Assembly (NCBI GenBank): GCA_963580285.1
Contig: OY757023.1
Span: 130,604,027-130,668,026, forward strand
DNA length: 64,000 bases
Source of the DNA: Lucinisca nassula
Lineage: Eukaryota; Mollusca; Bivalvia; Lucinida; Lucinidae
Reading direction: 5' to 3'
Shown here: positions 19,829-32,700 of the stretch, piece after piece
How the letters are laid out: every line of letters begins with the position of its first letter
Position numbering within the stretch: position 1 is the stretch's first letter
Notes under the pieces: generated by a model
Databases searched by the model: none
What the model saw: only the letters and a program-made list of their open reading frames with translations
Told to the model about the DNA's origin: nothing
Position numbers and translations under genes: made by a program

Positions 19829-20106
19829 CATTACGAAAACAAGCCTATGCAAATACATTGTAAAGTTTACCGCTGAAAAATCGAAAATTTTATAATGATG
19901 AAAAATTGCGATATATATCTTATTTCTATATAGATTGTAGGTACATATTAGAATGGCCTCGATGAGGTGGTTCTAGGGAGTATCCACAATCTATATTTTA
20001 GAGCAGAAATAAGACAAAATAAGGTTTACCCATGTAAGCCCCACTTTTACTATATGAAAGAGGGGTTCAAAAGGGGTCAAATTTAGAAAGGTATGTTTTC
20101 AAGATG
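19829..20106. mobile_element. MITE family F1
   Basis: Left end CATTACGAAAACAAGCCTAT, central palindrome around AGAATGGCCTCGATGAGG, right end GGTATGTTTTCAAGATG. Confidence 0.75.
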
Positions 20107-20282
20107 CCCTTTTATTCAGAAAACCTCAAAATTGTACACTTGTTGCAAGCAGTACAGGACTAGATCGGATGCTGCAGAATGTAATATCTGATCAGTGCCT
20201 TCACTGTTTGCAGAAAGATCAGTCATTTTCTACATTAAAATTTCTACACCCCTAAATTTTCAAATAGGCTTATGCTTTACAG

Positions 20283-20605
20283 AAGATTCTATTCAGAGCA
20301 CAGCCCCCGCCCACCGGGGCTTGAGGAAATAGATGGGCTACATGATGCTTCCACGCAGAGCTGAAATCAGCCACACACAAGTACTGTTAAACCACTTAGA
20401 GGATCTAAGCCTGCCCAGGCAAAGGTGTGCGAGTCGGATCATACATGCTTATAAACCCTATTATTTGTTTCATTGGGCGACAGAGCGGGTTTGAGATGTC
20501 ATTTCATCTCATTGTCGGGTAAAAGTCCCACAAAATTGGAAGCAACGTCTCCAAAATGACCTGTACAATGTTGATGGGGTCGTTAAACCTCAAATCAACC
20601 AACGA
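20283..20605 (+). mobile_element. SINE-like repeat R4
   Basis: Same blocks as at 14405 (AAATAGATGGGCTACATGAT, CTTAGAGGATCTAAGCCTGC), tail CGTTAAACCTCAAATCAACC. It ends about 50 bp before the host exon. Confidence 0.7.
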
Positions 20606-20653
20606 AATCTATTCAGAGCAAGACATGTTAATTTCCTCTGTTACTTATTTCAG

Positions 20654-20796
20654 TTCAGCATTTCTGATTATCGTGGCTTTCCTGCTTCCAGTTCCGCAGT
20701 TCTACGTTGTTTTACTGGAGAAGTCATCAAGAGCTTGTGATTACCCCTTACTCAGTGTCAATGTGGCCTCAATTGTCTTTACTTTCTTTACCATAG
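20654..20796 (+). CDS. Host gene exon A
   Basis: Acceptor TTACTTATTTCAG at 20641-20653; donor GTAAGT at 20797. The open frame gives SAFLIIVAFLLPVPQFYVVL, then SVNVASIVFTFFTI, membrane-spanning in character. A second AG five bases downstream could also be the acceptor. Confidence 0.7.
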
Positions 20797-23700
20797 GTAA
20801 GTAGACTGTTCTATACATCAAATTAACCCATTTTGTACCAGAAACCCTAAAACGGGTACCCTGGCAAACAGTGCAGGCCCAGATCAGATACCGCAGAACA
20901 TGGGGTCTGATCAAACCCTGCACTGTTGGCAAAAAGTTCAGCCATTTTCCTGATCAATTTTGAAGAAAAAACAACCCGACAATCCTAAATTTTAAAATGG
21001 ACTTGTGCTTTATATAAGGAGGAAGATTCCATTTGGTATAAAAGGGGTTATGAAGTGAAATGAGCAGACCTCTAAACCCCAGTTTCTATAGAGAAACTGT
21101 GTTTTACAATGGTACACATTTACAATTTTACTTGTTTCTGCTCAAAGACATAGATTGTAGGTACTAGCTAAAACAGCCTGAGTGAGACAGTTTTAACTAG
21201 CACCCACAACCTGTGTTTGGAACAGCAAATTTTTACACATTTTCATGAGAAACAACATCAGTTTTGGAGACACGAACAATTCAGTGAAATGTACACCCCA
21301 CTAAATAGACACAATATTGTAACGTGCCGAAGGTCTAAGAAGGACTTATGATTTTATGACGTTCAGTTTCCGACTGATTCTCGACGGTAGACTCACCTCT
21401 GACTGTCGACCACCAGAATGACTGATGACTGTTTGTTATTGGTAGTGTGGTAACAGTCAACAGCAGACTAATCGTGGACAGTGATATTATGTCAACAGCC
21501 TGTATGATGGATGCTCCTTTTACCCTAGCTCCACCAAACTGGCTGCTGTCTATATTTGTTCTCAAATAAACGGCAATGGACGGACGACGGACTACGGACA
21601 GTGATCACACTAAAAGCCCCTCATGTACAGCTACATGGGAACTAAACAGGACTTCGCCAACCAAAGATTAAGGTCATTAACTTAATATAAGCTTATTCTT
21701 TAAGTGTTGGGGTAAGAAAAGATCACAAAGATTCAAATAAACTTCAACAATGCTGTGTTTTTATTTATTTGAAACTGGATATCAAAAATAGAGTAAGGAA
21801 TGTAATTCTGATTTATATGGTTGAGAAATGCATCTTTAGGGTGCTACTGTGTGGCTCTGATAAAAGAAAGAACAATGCTTCCAAGCAGGCAAAGTACAAC
21901 TTGTTACATACAACAGTAATTTGATTCACAGTTTCTTTGCAAATGTGGACTCTCTCTTTATGCCTTCACCGTTAAACCTCCAGAGCTTGCATACATAGAT
22001 ATATTTGTATATCTCAAATTACAAGAGAAATAAACCAGAAAAAAAATATCTATTCCACCAAAAATTATCCTAAATGCCTTAGAATTAAGCTGAACTGATT
22101 TAAAATGTTTTCCCCAAAGCCTTAAACTAGTATTGAAATTAAAAACTTTTTTCCTTTAAGAATAACCCAAAAATTCTAACACACCTTAAAAACCAACCTA
22201 ACCCAAAGAAATCAAAATGGTCGAAGTCCCAGAGAACTCTGTGGGATTCTTTATATAGTCCCACAGTCCCACACTCCCCCATCTCCCTCTTTTCCCACAT
22301 AAGTTAACTTCTCCCACAAATCCCACATTCAAACTTTATGAGGGAGAAAACAAAATGGAGGCTTGGAAAGTCACCCCTATACATTTTAAGTTAATAAAAC
22401 ATGGCTTTTCTGAATGACGTATGTTCCATCTTTAAAACAAATAAAATCTATGATAATTAACCTTCATTTACCTCCAAAAGGCACAAAAATTGGTTCAGAA
22501 TTAAGTTTGAAATATAAGTTTGAACATCAAAGTTTGAGGTCTACAGGTGATTTCAGTATTGATTTACATCCAGAAGAAGCTGACAGAGTTATTTTTAGCA
22601 CAGTCTCCAAGCAACAAGTACAACAATCTACATCCTGGCAGTTACCAGCCAAAACAATGATGACAGCTGGCCTACTAACTTTAGAAAGTTTCACATTCAA
22701 AGTGAATATATTACAGTTAAGCTGAAATGTCAGCTAGATTAAATGATTGAACCTTGTATATCTTGAAGCCATTCAACAGTATGAGTAAGTGTCAGTCCAA
22801 GGATAAAACTTTAAAATAGAAATAAAATGAAATGTTTCACAAGCACATGTTTAGGAAAAATAAGGTCAAATACCTGGCATGACCCCAGGCAACAAAACAG
22901 AATCCCCTTTTACCCAACCATTAGATCCTTGCCCCTTTTTATTAGGGTGACCCATTCCACAGGACTGTACTGCATACGGTCTTTGAAATTCAGCCTCAGT
23001 AGTCAGTACTGCCATGGGAGGCAAACTAATGAAATCATAATTTTCCAGGGAAAACTGTCTGCTACAGCAGGGTCATTACCATAAATCTTTGAACTGATTA
23101 GTTGACTAACAGGTTGCTGCTTAACATCTGCCCTACAATGTGTGGAACCCTTGGGTTTCACATTACCCCCCACTTTTATGTTCAAGGCTCCTGCTGAACA
23201 CTAAAATCCATAAATATTTGTCCATAATCAAGGGCTGTCAGCCACCTGTTAGTCAAGACTTCCATGACACATATGTATCAATACTTGAACAAGTTTGATC
23301 AAAACTTGGAGCCATATTGACTTCCAGAACCATGGCAGAGTTTCATGATTAAGACTAGGGGGGTATTTGGATAACTTTTTCCCCCGCACTAATTTTCTGG
23401 TTTACTCGCAGACAAAGAATTAAAACTCTTCAGCCCTAGTACTCCCTCTTCTACCTATACAGAGAAAGTTAAACTATAAACATAGAAACTCTGTCATGGT
23501 TTTGGAATATGTGCAACCAACTTGCCTGCCTGTCAGCATTATTGCAGCTTCATTTATATGAAGGTAACAAAGAAATTGCACCACCCTTACTATATGAACT
23601 GAATCATTTACTAACTTCTTTGATCAGAGCCAACACAGATTATTTCCTGTGCAAGACAGTATTGAAGTATAAAACACATGTTTTTATATCATGGATTTTA

Positions 23701-26700
23701 GGTGATGAGATAATAAAAAATGGTTTTGACTAGACTTACTTGAAACATTATAAGCACCCATAGACCAAAGTTGAGAGCCAAGGATGATACATCTTAGGGA
23801 ACTCTAACACCCAGTTCCCCAAAATCCTCATCCACAATATCACACCTTGATAATATGTGCTTCACTATTATTTTGAGATAGGGAAAATGCCATCCTTCCC
23901 AAACAGTGACCACCCAGGTCACATGATACACCATGTGTTTTTGGTTCCACCAACTGTCTAGCACACACAATTTAGACCCATGACATTTGCTGTAAATTTA
24001 CTAACATATCTTCACTGTTACTTGTGAATATGAAGGACTCAAAGGCCCCATTCCATCAGGGATTGTAGAAACAGACTGGGCCCCATGGCAACCACATACA
24101 GAGCAGAAACCATCTGCATATATATGAGTACTTACAACCGCTTAGAGGGTCCAAACCCACCAAGAAAATTTGGTGCAATCTGGATCACATCTCAAAAATG
24201 ACCAATATAGTGCTGAAGGTAATGCGAACAAATTGCAGGACACAAAATGATTATTGCCTTCAAATATTTGTGCATTAAAGTTATGTAAGAAACCTATAAG
24301 TTTGTTTAGATAAGTCCTGCATAGCCTTCAGGACCAGTCCAGGTATATAATTATATTTTCATTCAGTTCTATAGCACAGCTAATTGATGAGTGTCCCTAG
24401 TTCATCTAGTGTGAATTTCTTATATGTAGTTGTAGTTCTGCTGTTGTTTTGTCAGTCTTGCTGTGTTATGTCAGTCTCCTTGTTCCATTACCAGTTTATC
24501 AACATATTCTGCATAGAAATTTTACTTTAGGCACATTATTTATTTATTTTTGAGCACAGAACTTTCACAACTTATTTACTTTTTGCTTTCTTCCACTATG
24601 TGCCTTAAAAATGCATAGCACACAAGTAGGCAACATTTGAGAACTGTAACATTGCATATCAGAAGCAAAGAATATGGGATATATTTTCAATATTGATATT
24701 AAGTAAAGGTAATATTACAAAGGGGGTGGCACTTCAGAGAGTACAGCAAGAACATCTAGAATATGCTAGTGTCAAATTCACGACCCCTCTGCCCAAGGAA
24801 AGCACAGATCAACCAGTATAAGCTGCATATCACAAACCAACCCACACATGAGCGAAAACACAGCCCACATGGAAGGTCAATTTGTGTTATACAAACTAGC
24901 TGTGTCTCTACCCCACAAGGACAAAGAAATCCGAGAACAGACTCTATCAGATTCGCCATGGTTCTGCGGTATTCTTTCATAATGAATGTCCAAAAACTAG
25001 GGTGGTGTATGTAACAACAGCTAAAAAACATAATTATTGGGAAGGGTGATTTTTATAGAAATGTTGCCTTATTGTGTGAAACCTTAAGTTTTTGTTTATT
25101 GCCTTCAGGGCACACTTCCTATTACATAGAATGACATTCCTTTACTTCTTCCTTTTATTCTTCCTTATTTCTCCCAGTACTGATGGTAATTTAGATGCCC
25201 CTTGATTTTCATAGTCATGGCTATCTCTCTTCCGTTTTCTCTCCTCTTCTCTCTGCTTGATCTCGTCTTCCTTCTTTCTCTCTTCTTCTTCTCTCTCTCT
25301 TCTCCTTCTTTCCTCCCTGGCATTTGTTCTCAAAAATGTTACAAGATTTGTTAAATTATCACTTATTACATTTAGTGTCTTGGTCTGCTCCTTCATTTCT
25401 TTTTCTACGGTTTTCTCTAGGCATCTTACAGTTCTGCTATTTCTCTCTAACTCTTCCTTTAACTTCTTGTTTTCTTCCTTCCAGGTATCCATCATGGTGT
25501 TGAAATGTTCTTGTGATATGAAATTATTTTCGGCCTGTTGTTTGCTTAATTTTACCACCCGGCAGTCATCCCTTATAGGAGACAGTATACGTTTTCCCCC
25601 GTCTCCTAAAAGCTGATTCATTAGGTTTTCTTCCTCAACTGGTTCAACAATAGGTGGGTCTTCCTTATTTGATAGATTCTCTGTTTTGTCACCACTCCCT
25701 GTCTGTCCCACTGAGAGGGGCTCTGAAACATCAGGGGTCTCTGAGGAAGTTAAGCTTGAGCCCGGAGTACTGCTCCTTGACATTTCTTCTGGTCCAGCAG
25801 GTCCCTTGGGAAGGTTATGTGTGGTACCAGGTAAAACCTCAGGTGATTTGTGGCCAGTCTGACCAGTCTTTATGATGGATAGATCCAGAGGCTCATCATT
25901 CTGCTTCTGAGAGGTCTGTGTCAAATCCAGGGGTTTTTCAGTGCTGGTACTCCCATGTGCATGGCTAGATGGGACAGTCTTCTTCAACATCGGTTTGGTG
26001 ATTTCCAAGTTGGGCCCCACTAAACCACTCACAGGTCTAGTAAGACTTCCGGGTGGCCCTGAATATCCCGGCATTGCTGCACCTAGAAGAGCCTGCATGA
26101 GGTCTAGAACAGGCTGAACATATACCTGACCCTGAGGGGGAACACTGGCTGTAGGCACCTCGACTGGGTTGGGAACGCTCAAAACTGGAGCATCTCTCAT
26201 CTGGATTGCAGGTCCTACTGGCACCAGTTGAACAGCCTCATATGTTGTGGTAACCCCAGCTGGAGTTGATAGGACATCTTTGTCAGATGAGGTACTTGGC
26301 AGTGGGCCTTCTCCATGACTTGTGGCTTGTGGTTACTGGACTGAATTGTCTTGCAGGAGGTCACCATCCAGGTCATCAGAATAGCCATTCAGAACCTGAA
26401 CTGCCTGGGTCAGCAGATCCCCTGTGACAGATGATGACCTCTTTGCCTCGCGTTTCTGGGCAAAGTAGCTGTCAGAGTCTTCCTTGGATAATTTGATATA
26501 GTCCTGTAACCTAATCACATATGGCTTTGGGTTCTCCATTAGGAAGCTGGGTGAATCAGGTATTGGATTCCCTGTTGAGTCAAAAAGCCTCTTCGCATGC
26601 CACCGATAGTTGCTGACATGGTTGTCTAACTCGTCCCTCTTAGTACAATGGAACTTGCATAGTTGGCAATAAAAAGGTAACTGATCCGGCCTAAGATGCA

Positions 26701-29700
26701 TATTCCTGATGTGGTTCTCGACCCTCGCCTTCTCGTTGATGTATTCTTTGCCAGTTGCCAGACAGTAACGGCACTGATAAGCCCTGCCACCATTGTGTTT
26801 GTTCTTCTGCTCTGACATCTCGAGACTACAAATAGACAAGGAACAAATCCGATAATGTGAGGAAAAGAGGGACCTTAAGAGCCACACCTTAACACCCTGA
26901 AGATTTTTGGATCTTTATTTTCTGTACTTGGTTCGATTTGGTTACTGGGATAGACTGATATGACAAAAGGGTCTTTAACATCGTACGGATCATGTGCAAT
27001 CTTGGACCTGAACAAATAGAGTCAACCCAAGAGACCAGAAGAAAAACTGTTTCAAAAACATAAACATCAGCTGTTGGTCAGTGAATAAAGAAGCATAACA
27101 CACAAGTCAGTATAGAATTTTTTTTTTCTATGAGCTGCTGTTCTCTCTAATTTAATTGGCTGCCATTCTCTTGTACTTGCGGAGATGTCACATCTGCACC
27201 TTCCACTAACACCAAGTCATCAACATAGCATTTTAGGAGCATGCATGTGTTAAAGTGCTTTCTCCTATGTGGTCCGGTGGTCCTGTCATGAGATCTCAGT
27301 CTGCTCATGAGGAACTCCGAGTGGCCTTCTAACTTCGTGGCTGCCTCAATCACATCAATATGCTGGGCATATGGCTTGTCCTTGGAATGTTTAAACATCT
27401 TCCCATCAGCTGCTTTATCCAGCTCTTGGGATGTTCTGCAAAGTTAAACATGTATATTACCCAATATTCTTAACTGACTGCCTGGTGATAATGTAGCCTG
27501 TTCTTAGTTCTAAGAATCTTTACTGCTGAAATTTAACTTTTTTTTTTATTTTACACCCGGGCAGGTCCTGGAATCTTTACACTTGTGCTGGTTACATAAC
27601 TTCGGGTTGATCCTGCTGTATGTCTGTGATATCTCATTTATCCAACCTGTGATAATCTTAATCTGTATCTGTAGGTTTTAGTCTTAATCTGTAATTTCTA
27701 GTCTTAGTCTGCACTGTCTATTCTTAATCTGTAGTTTTTTGTCTTAATCTGTACAGAACATAGTAAATGATATTTTCCACTTGTCTTCTGATGTACTCCC
27801 ATCAGACAACAGGTTTGGACTGTAATAAACACAGGAAATCTGTCTTCTGATGTTCTCCCATCAGACCACAGGCTCAGACTGTAATAAAAAAATCTCTTCT
27901 GTCTTCTGATGCTGTCCCATCAGACCACAGAGGCAAACTGTAATAATAAATATTTTCTGTCTTCTGATGTTCTCCCATCAGACCACAGGCTCAGACTGTA
28001 ATAAAAATTATCATCTGTCTTCTGATGCTGTCTCATCAGACCACAGGCTCAGACTGTAATAAAAATTATCATCTGTCTTCTGATGTTCTCCCATCAGACC
28101 ACAGGCTTAAACTGTAATAAAATATCTTCTGTCTTCTGATGCTGTCTCATCAGAACACAGGCTCAAACTGTAATAAAAATCATCTTCTGTCTTCTGATGT
28201 TCTCCCATCAGACCACAGGCTTAAACTGTAATAAAATATCTTCTGTCTTCTGATCTCCCATCAGACCACAGACTCAAACTGTAATAAAAATATCTTCTGT
28301 CTTCTGATGCTGTCTCATCAGACCACAGAGGCAAACTGTAATAATAAATATTTTCTGTCTTCTGATGTTCTCCCATCAGACCATAGGCTCAGACTGTAAT
28401 AAAAATTATCATCTGTCTTCTGATGCTGTCTCATCAGACCACAGGCTCAGACTGTAATAAAAATTATCATCTGTCTTCTGATGTTCTCCCATCAGACCCA
28501 GGCTTAAACTGTAATAAAATATCTTCTGTCTTCTGATGCTGTCTCATCAGACCACAGGCTCAGACTGTAATAAAAATTATCATCTGTCTTCTGATGCTGT
28601 CTCATCAGACCACAGGCTCAGATTGTAATAAAAATCATCTTCTGTCTTCTGATGTTCTCCCATCAGACCACAGGCTTAAACTGTAATAAAAATTATATTT
28701 TGTCTTCTGATGTTCTCCCATCAGACCACAGGCTTGAACTGTAATAAAAAAAATATCTTCTGTCTTCTGATCTCCCATCAGACCACAGGTTCAGACTGTA
28801 ATAAAAATTATCTTCTGTCTTCTGATGCTGTCTCATCAGACCACAAACTCAAACTGTAATAATAAATATCTTCTGTCTTCTGATGTTCTCCCATCAGACC
28901 ACAGGTTCAGGCTGTAATAGAAAAAAAAGTTTCTTCTGTCTTCTGATGCTGTCCCATCAGACCACGGACTCAAACTGTAATAAAAATTAACTTCTGTCTT
29001 CTGATGTTCTCCCATCAGACCACAGCCCTAAACTGTAATAAAATATCTTCTGTCTTCTGATCTCCCATCAGACCACAGACACAAACTGTAATAAAAATTA
29101 TATTTTGTTTTCTGATATTCTCCCATCAGACCACAGGCTTGAACTGTAATAAAAAAAATATCTTGTCTTCTGATCTCCCATCAGACCACAGGTTCAGACT
29201 GTAATAAAAATTATCTTCTGTCTTCTGATCTCCCATCAGACCACAGGTTTTGGCTGTAATAAAAACATCTCTTCTGTCCTCTGATGCTGTCCCATCAGAC
29301 CACAGGTTTGAACTGTATAAAAAAAAAATCTGTTTTCTGATGTTCTCCCATCAGACCACAGGTTTGGACTGTAATAAGAAAATCATCTGACTCCAGCATG
29401 GTAAAAAAATAAATCCAACACAATTGATTATCACTTTATCTTAAAACCACTGAGAAAAAAAAATTGGTTTTGAAGATATGGCCATTTAGTTCCGTTTCTG
29501 TGATTCCAGGGTGGCCTTGACAATCTTGGCCCACTCCGGGACATTTTCCCCTTTGTATGGTTTTAATTTGTTGTGATGCAGTACTTGTTGTAGCCCAGAC
29601 TGTGAAAGCTGAACTTTAAAGTCAAGGTCATTGTACTTCTGTGTTATTATGCAGGGACCCCTGTACAAGGCCCGTAATTTTGGAGAAATTCCAGGTTTGC

Positions 29701-32700
29701 TAGCCTCTATTTCAACCCAGACAAAATCACCAACACTGAAGTGATTCACAGAAAGCTTAGAATCATATATTTCTCCTTGCCTTTTGGCACTAACAGCCAG
29801 GTGTTTCCGGGCCACTTCATGTGCATGCTGCATTCGGGTTCGGAGCCGCTCAACATACTCTCCATAGTTCTGTACTTCACAGCTTTCATTACACTGACCC
29901 CCATACATTAGTTCAGCAGGAATACGGGCTTCTCTTCCCATCATTAGCAGAAAAGGTGAGAGTGCAGTGGACTCCTGTGGGGTGGATCTGTAGGCAAAAG
30001 CTAAGCAGCCTAGGTTTAAATCCCAGTTTTCCTGCTCTCCTTGAAGATAGGATTTTATCATTCGTAAGAGACTACGGTTGAATCGCTCAGCTTGGCCGTT
30101 GCATCTGGGGTTTCTTGGTGAGGTCCTTGTTTTCTTGATTTCAAGAAGTTTACACAACTCCGCCATAATAGAACTTTCATAGCATTTTCCTTGGTCTGAG
30201 TGTAGAGTAAGGGGGCAGCCATATCGTGCTATAACCTCATTTAATAGTTTGTTGGCACAAGTTTTGGCGGTCTGATCTGGCACCGCCATGATCTCCACCC
30301 ACTTTGTGAAGTGGTCAGTGGCTAACAAAATATACCGATTGCCACGTGGGGTAAGGGGCAATGGTCCCAAAAGGTCAGTAGAAATTCTATCTAGTGGAGC
30401 ACCAACCAGCATCCTTCCCATAGGTGCACGGGATTTACGTTGTGGTGGCTTTATGGAGGCACATACATCACACTTTACTATCCACATATGAACATCCTCC
30501 CTAACATTGTACCAGTAAAACCTTTGTAATAGTTTGCCAAGGGTCTTCTTTTGACCTAAATGTCCTGATATTAGGGAATTGTGAACTTGTGCCAAGATTT
30601 CCTTTTTAAGCACTTTGGGGACAATAAATTGCAAATGGCAACCAGTTGCATCTTTGCGGTAGAACAACTTGTATAAGCATCCATTTCGCAAAGTCAGAGA
30701 ATCCCATATGCTCCAATAGTGCCGGGTGGCTGAGCTCAGCGCTACCACTTCAGAGTGGGGAGGTCGTTCCCCTTTGACTATGGCATTCATAATAGGTGCC
30801 AGTTCAGGATCCACTGATTGCAATCTGTGCACTCTGGCCAAATCTTGATCAGATAGCCATTGATTTAAAGAGGTGCTAGTGGTCTTTGAAGGACCTGGGA
30901 GAATCTGGTCAATGTATCCCCCAGTCTGTGATCTAGTGTTGACTGCTCGGACACTCTCAGCCTGTTCTGGGTGCTGTTCAGAGGCCTGATTAGTCATTAT
31001 ACGAGTATCACCTTGCATCTCTTTGTATCGCTTGGTGCACTTTGCACAGGGTCCGCACTTTAATGATTCGAGATTATCCACTTCTGAGCAGTCACAGTCC
31101 CAGGGATTCGGACAACGTGAAAGGCAATCCACATTATTGTGCTTTTTTCCATTGCGGAATTCAATGCTGAAATCCTACGCAGAGAGTATCTCAATCCATC
31201 TGGCTATACGGCCTTTTGGTTCTTTTAGCCGGAAAAGGTAGGTTAAAGCTTGGTGGTCACTGCGTACTAAAAATTTTCTCCCAAGCAGATACTGTCTGTA
31301 GTATTCAGTGAAATACCTGATAGCAAGTAGCTCTTTATCAGTTATACAGTAATTCCTTTCTGCTTTATTGAGAGTCCTGCTTCCATAGCTAATGACTCTC
31401 TCCTTCCCGTCTTGGATCTGGCTAAGGATACCAGCAACCTGAGTATCACTGGCATCCGTATCTAAAATAAATAAGCCACCATTGTTAATTGGGTAGGCCA
31501 TTATATCCGAGCTGGTTAGTTTTGCTTTTAAAGCTTCAAAGGACTTCTGGCATTCGTCAGTCCAAAGAAAAGGCTGATTCTTATGTGTTAATTGTGTCAG
31601 TGGTCTAACCAGGTCACTGTAACCCTTAATGAAACGACGATAATAACTACCAAGGCCGAGTATTTGCCTAACATGTGTGGGAGTTTTAGGAATAGGCCAT
31701 GCTTTCACCTTTGCTAGGTTTTCTGGATTCGGAAGAACTCCCTCGGCCGAGACAATATGTCCTAAAAAGTTTATTTGTGTTTGCAACAGCCGACATTTTT
31801 CTGGCTTTAGTTTTAAGCCAGCTTCTTTCTTTCGCGTCAACACCTCCTCGACTCTTTGCATGTGCTCATCAAAGTTTGCCCCGTAAACCAGCACATCATC
31901 AACATATATGAGGCAAGGGTGCCACTGAAGGCCCGTCAAAGCTAATTCCATAAGCCTTTGAAAGCACGCCGGACTATTTGACATTCCCATGGGCATAGTT
32001 AAATATTCGCATAAGCCAAATTTGGTGCAGAATGCACTTTTGGGTACATCCAGTTCTCTTATTGGAACCTGGTGGAAGCCGGACGTAAGATCGAAACTTG
32101 ACAAGAATTTAGCACCTGCGATGGCATCCAAACAGTCATTAACCCTTGGCAGTGGCTGCGCATCTTTCTTACATATCATATTGAGCCTCCTATAGTCTAC
32201 ACATGGTCTAATTTTTCCCTACCGCTTGCGTACAAGACATATTGGGCTAGCCCAGGGTGAGGTACTCTTCCTAATGATCCCTTGTTCCTCAAGTTGTTTT
32301 AAGACATTCTCTTCCTTGGCTGCAAAAGCAACAGGGACTCTGCGAGGAGCCTGTTTTATTGGAGGATGGTCACCTACATCTATTGTGTACTCTATTAAAT
32401 GTGTGAGGCCAAGGTCAAACTCATTTTTTGAAAATGTTTCTTGGAACTTGTTCAAAGTCTGAGCTATCCTGGCCTTCTCAGCCTCTGTTCTGTCCGTACA
32501 GGCAGTCCGATAAAGTTCTTGAAGGTGCTCAGGCACTGGTTCTTCAGCAACCCTTCTCAATCCCGCACGACAGTTTTCGGATGGAGTATGTGTGGTTTTG
32601 CATGAAATTGTGGGTGGTGAGATTGCAGCTTGAGATGCACAGTGTGTGGTGATGTATTGGGTTGCAGGGTATGAATTGACATTTCTGAATGTTGGGTAGG

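Larger units (their letters stand above)
25142..26818 (-). pseudogene. ORF3: zinc-finger / PxDLS / coiled-coil accessory protein, one in-frame stop
   Basis: From an ATG at 26818 (MSEQKNKHNGG) the frame runs to a TAA at 26333-26335, then continues open in the same frame for 36 codons and on to the stop at 25142, about 557 residues in all. N-terminal motifs: CRYCLATGKEY...HIRNMH, and CQLCKFHCTKRDELDNHVSN with a further His (a U1/matrin-like finger). The middle is Pro/Ser/Thr-rich with PLDLT (25919-25933) and PLDLS (25877-25891). The C-terminal third is a charged heptad-like helix rich in Glu/Lys/Arg ending in a basic RKNKRKK tail that could be a nuclear signal. A pyrimidine-rich acceptor (TTGTCTATTTGTAG, AG at about 26826) sits 7 bases before the ATG, suggesting expression from a spliced subgenomic RNA. 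I know of no retroelement protein with this combination. A role in DNA/RNA binding with corepressor recruitment is inference. Confidence 0.65.

Noticed and set aside
22414..22725. 103-codon plus-strand frame identical in both LTRs (also 38868-39179)
   Set aside because: Identity simply reflects LTR identity; it is antisense to the element, has no domain, and overlaps the region upstream of the TATA box.
24756..25031. Envelope-like small membrane protein of the giant element
   Set aside because: Cys-rich and hydrophobic, but only 91 codons with no signal peptide, no glycosylation pattern, and an equally long open frame on the other strand.
27200..27230. YVDD as a second RT
   Set aside because: CYVDDLVLVEG lacks every other RT motif around it; chance resemblance.
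27776..29392. CRISPR-like array
   Set aside because: Units are contiguous variants of one sequence without unique spacers, inside a eukaryotic retrotransposon; it is a minisatellite.
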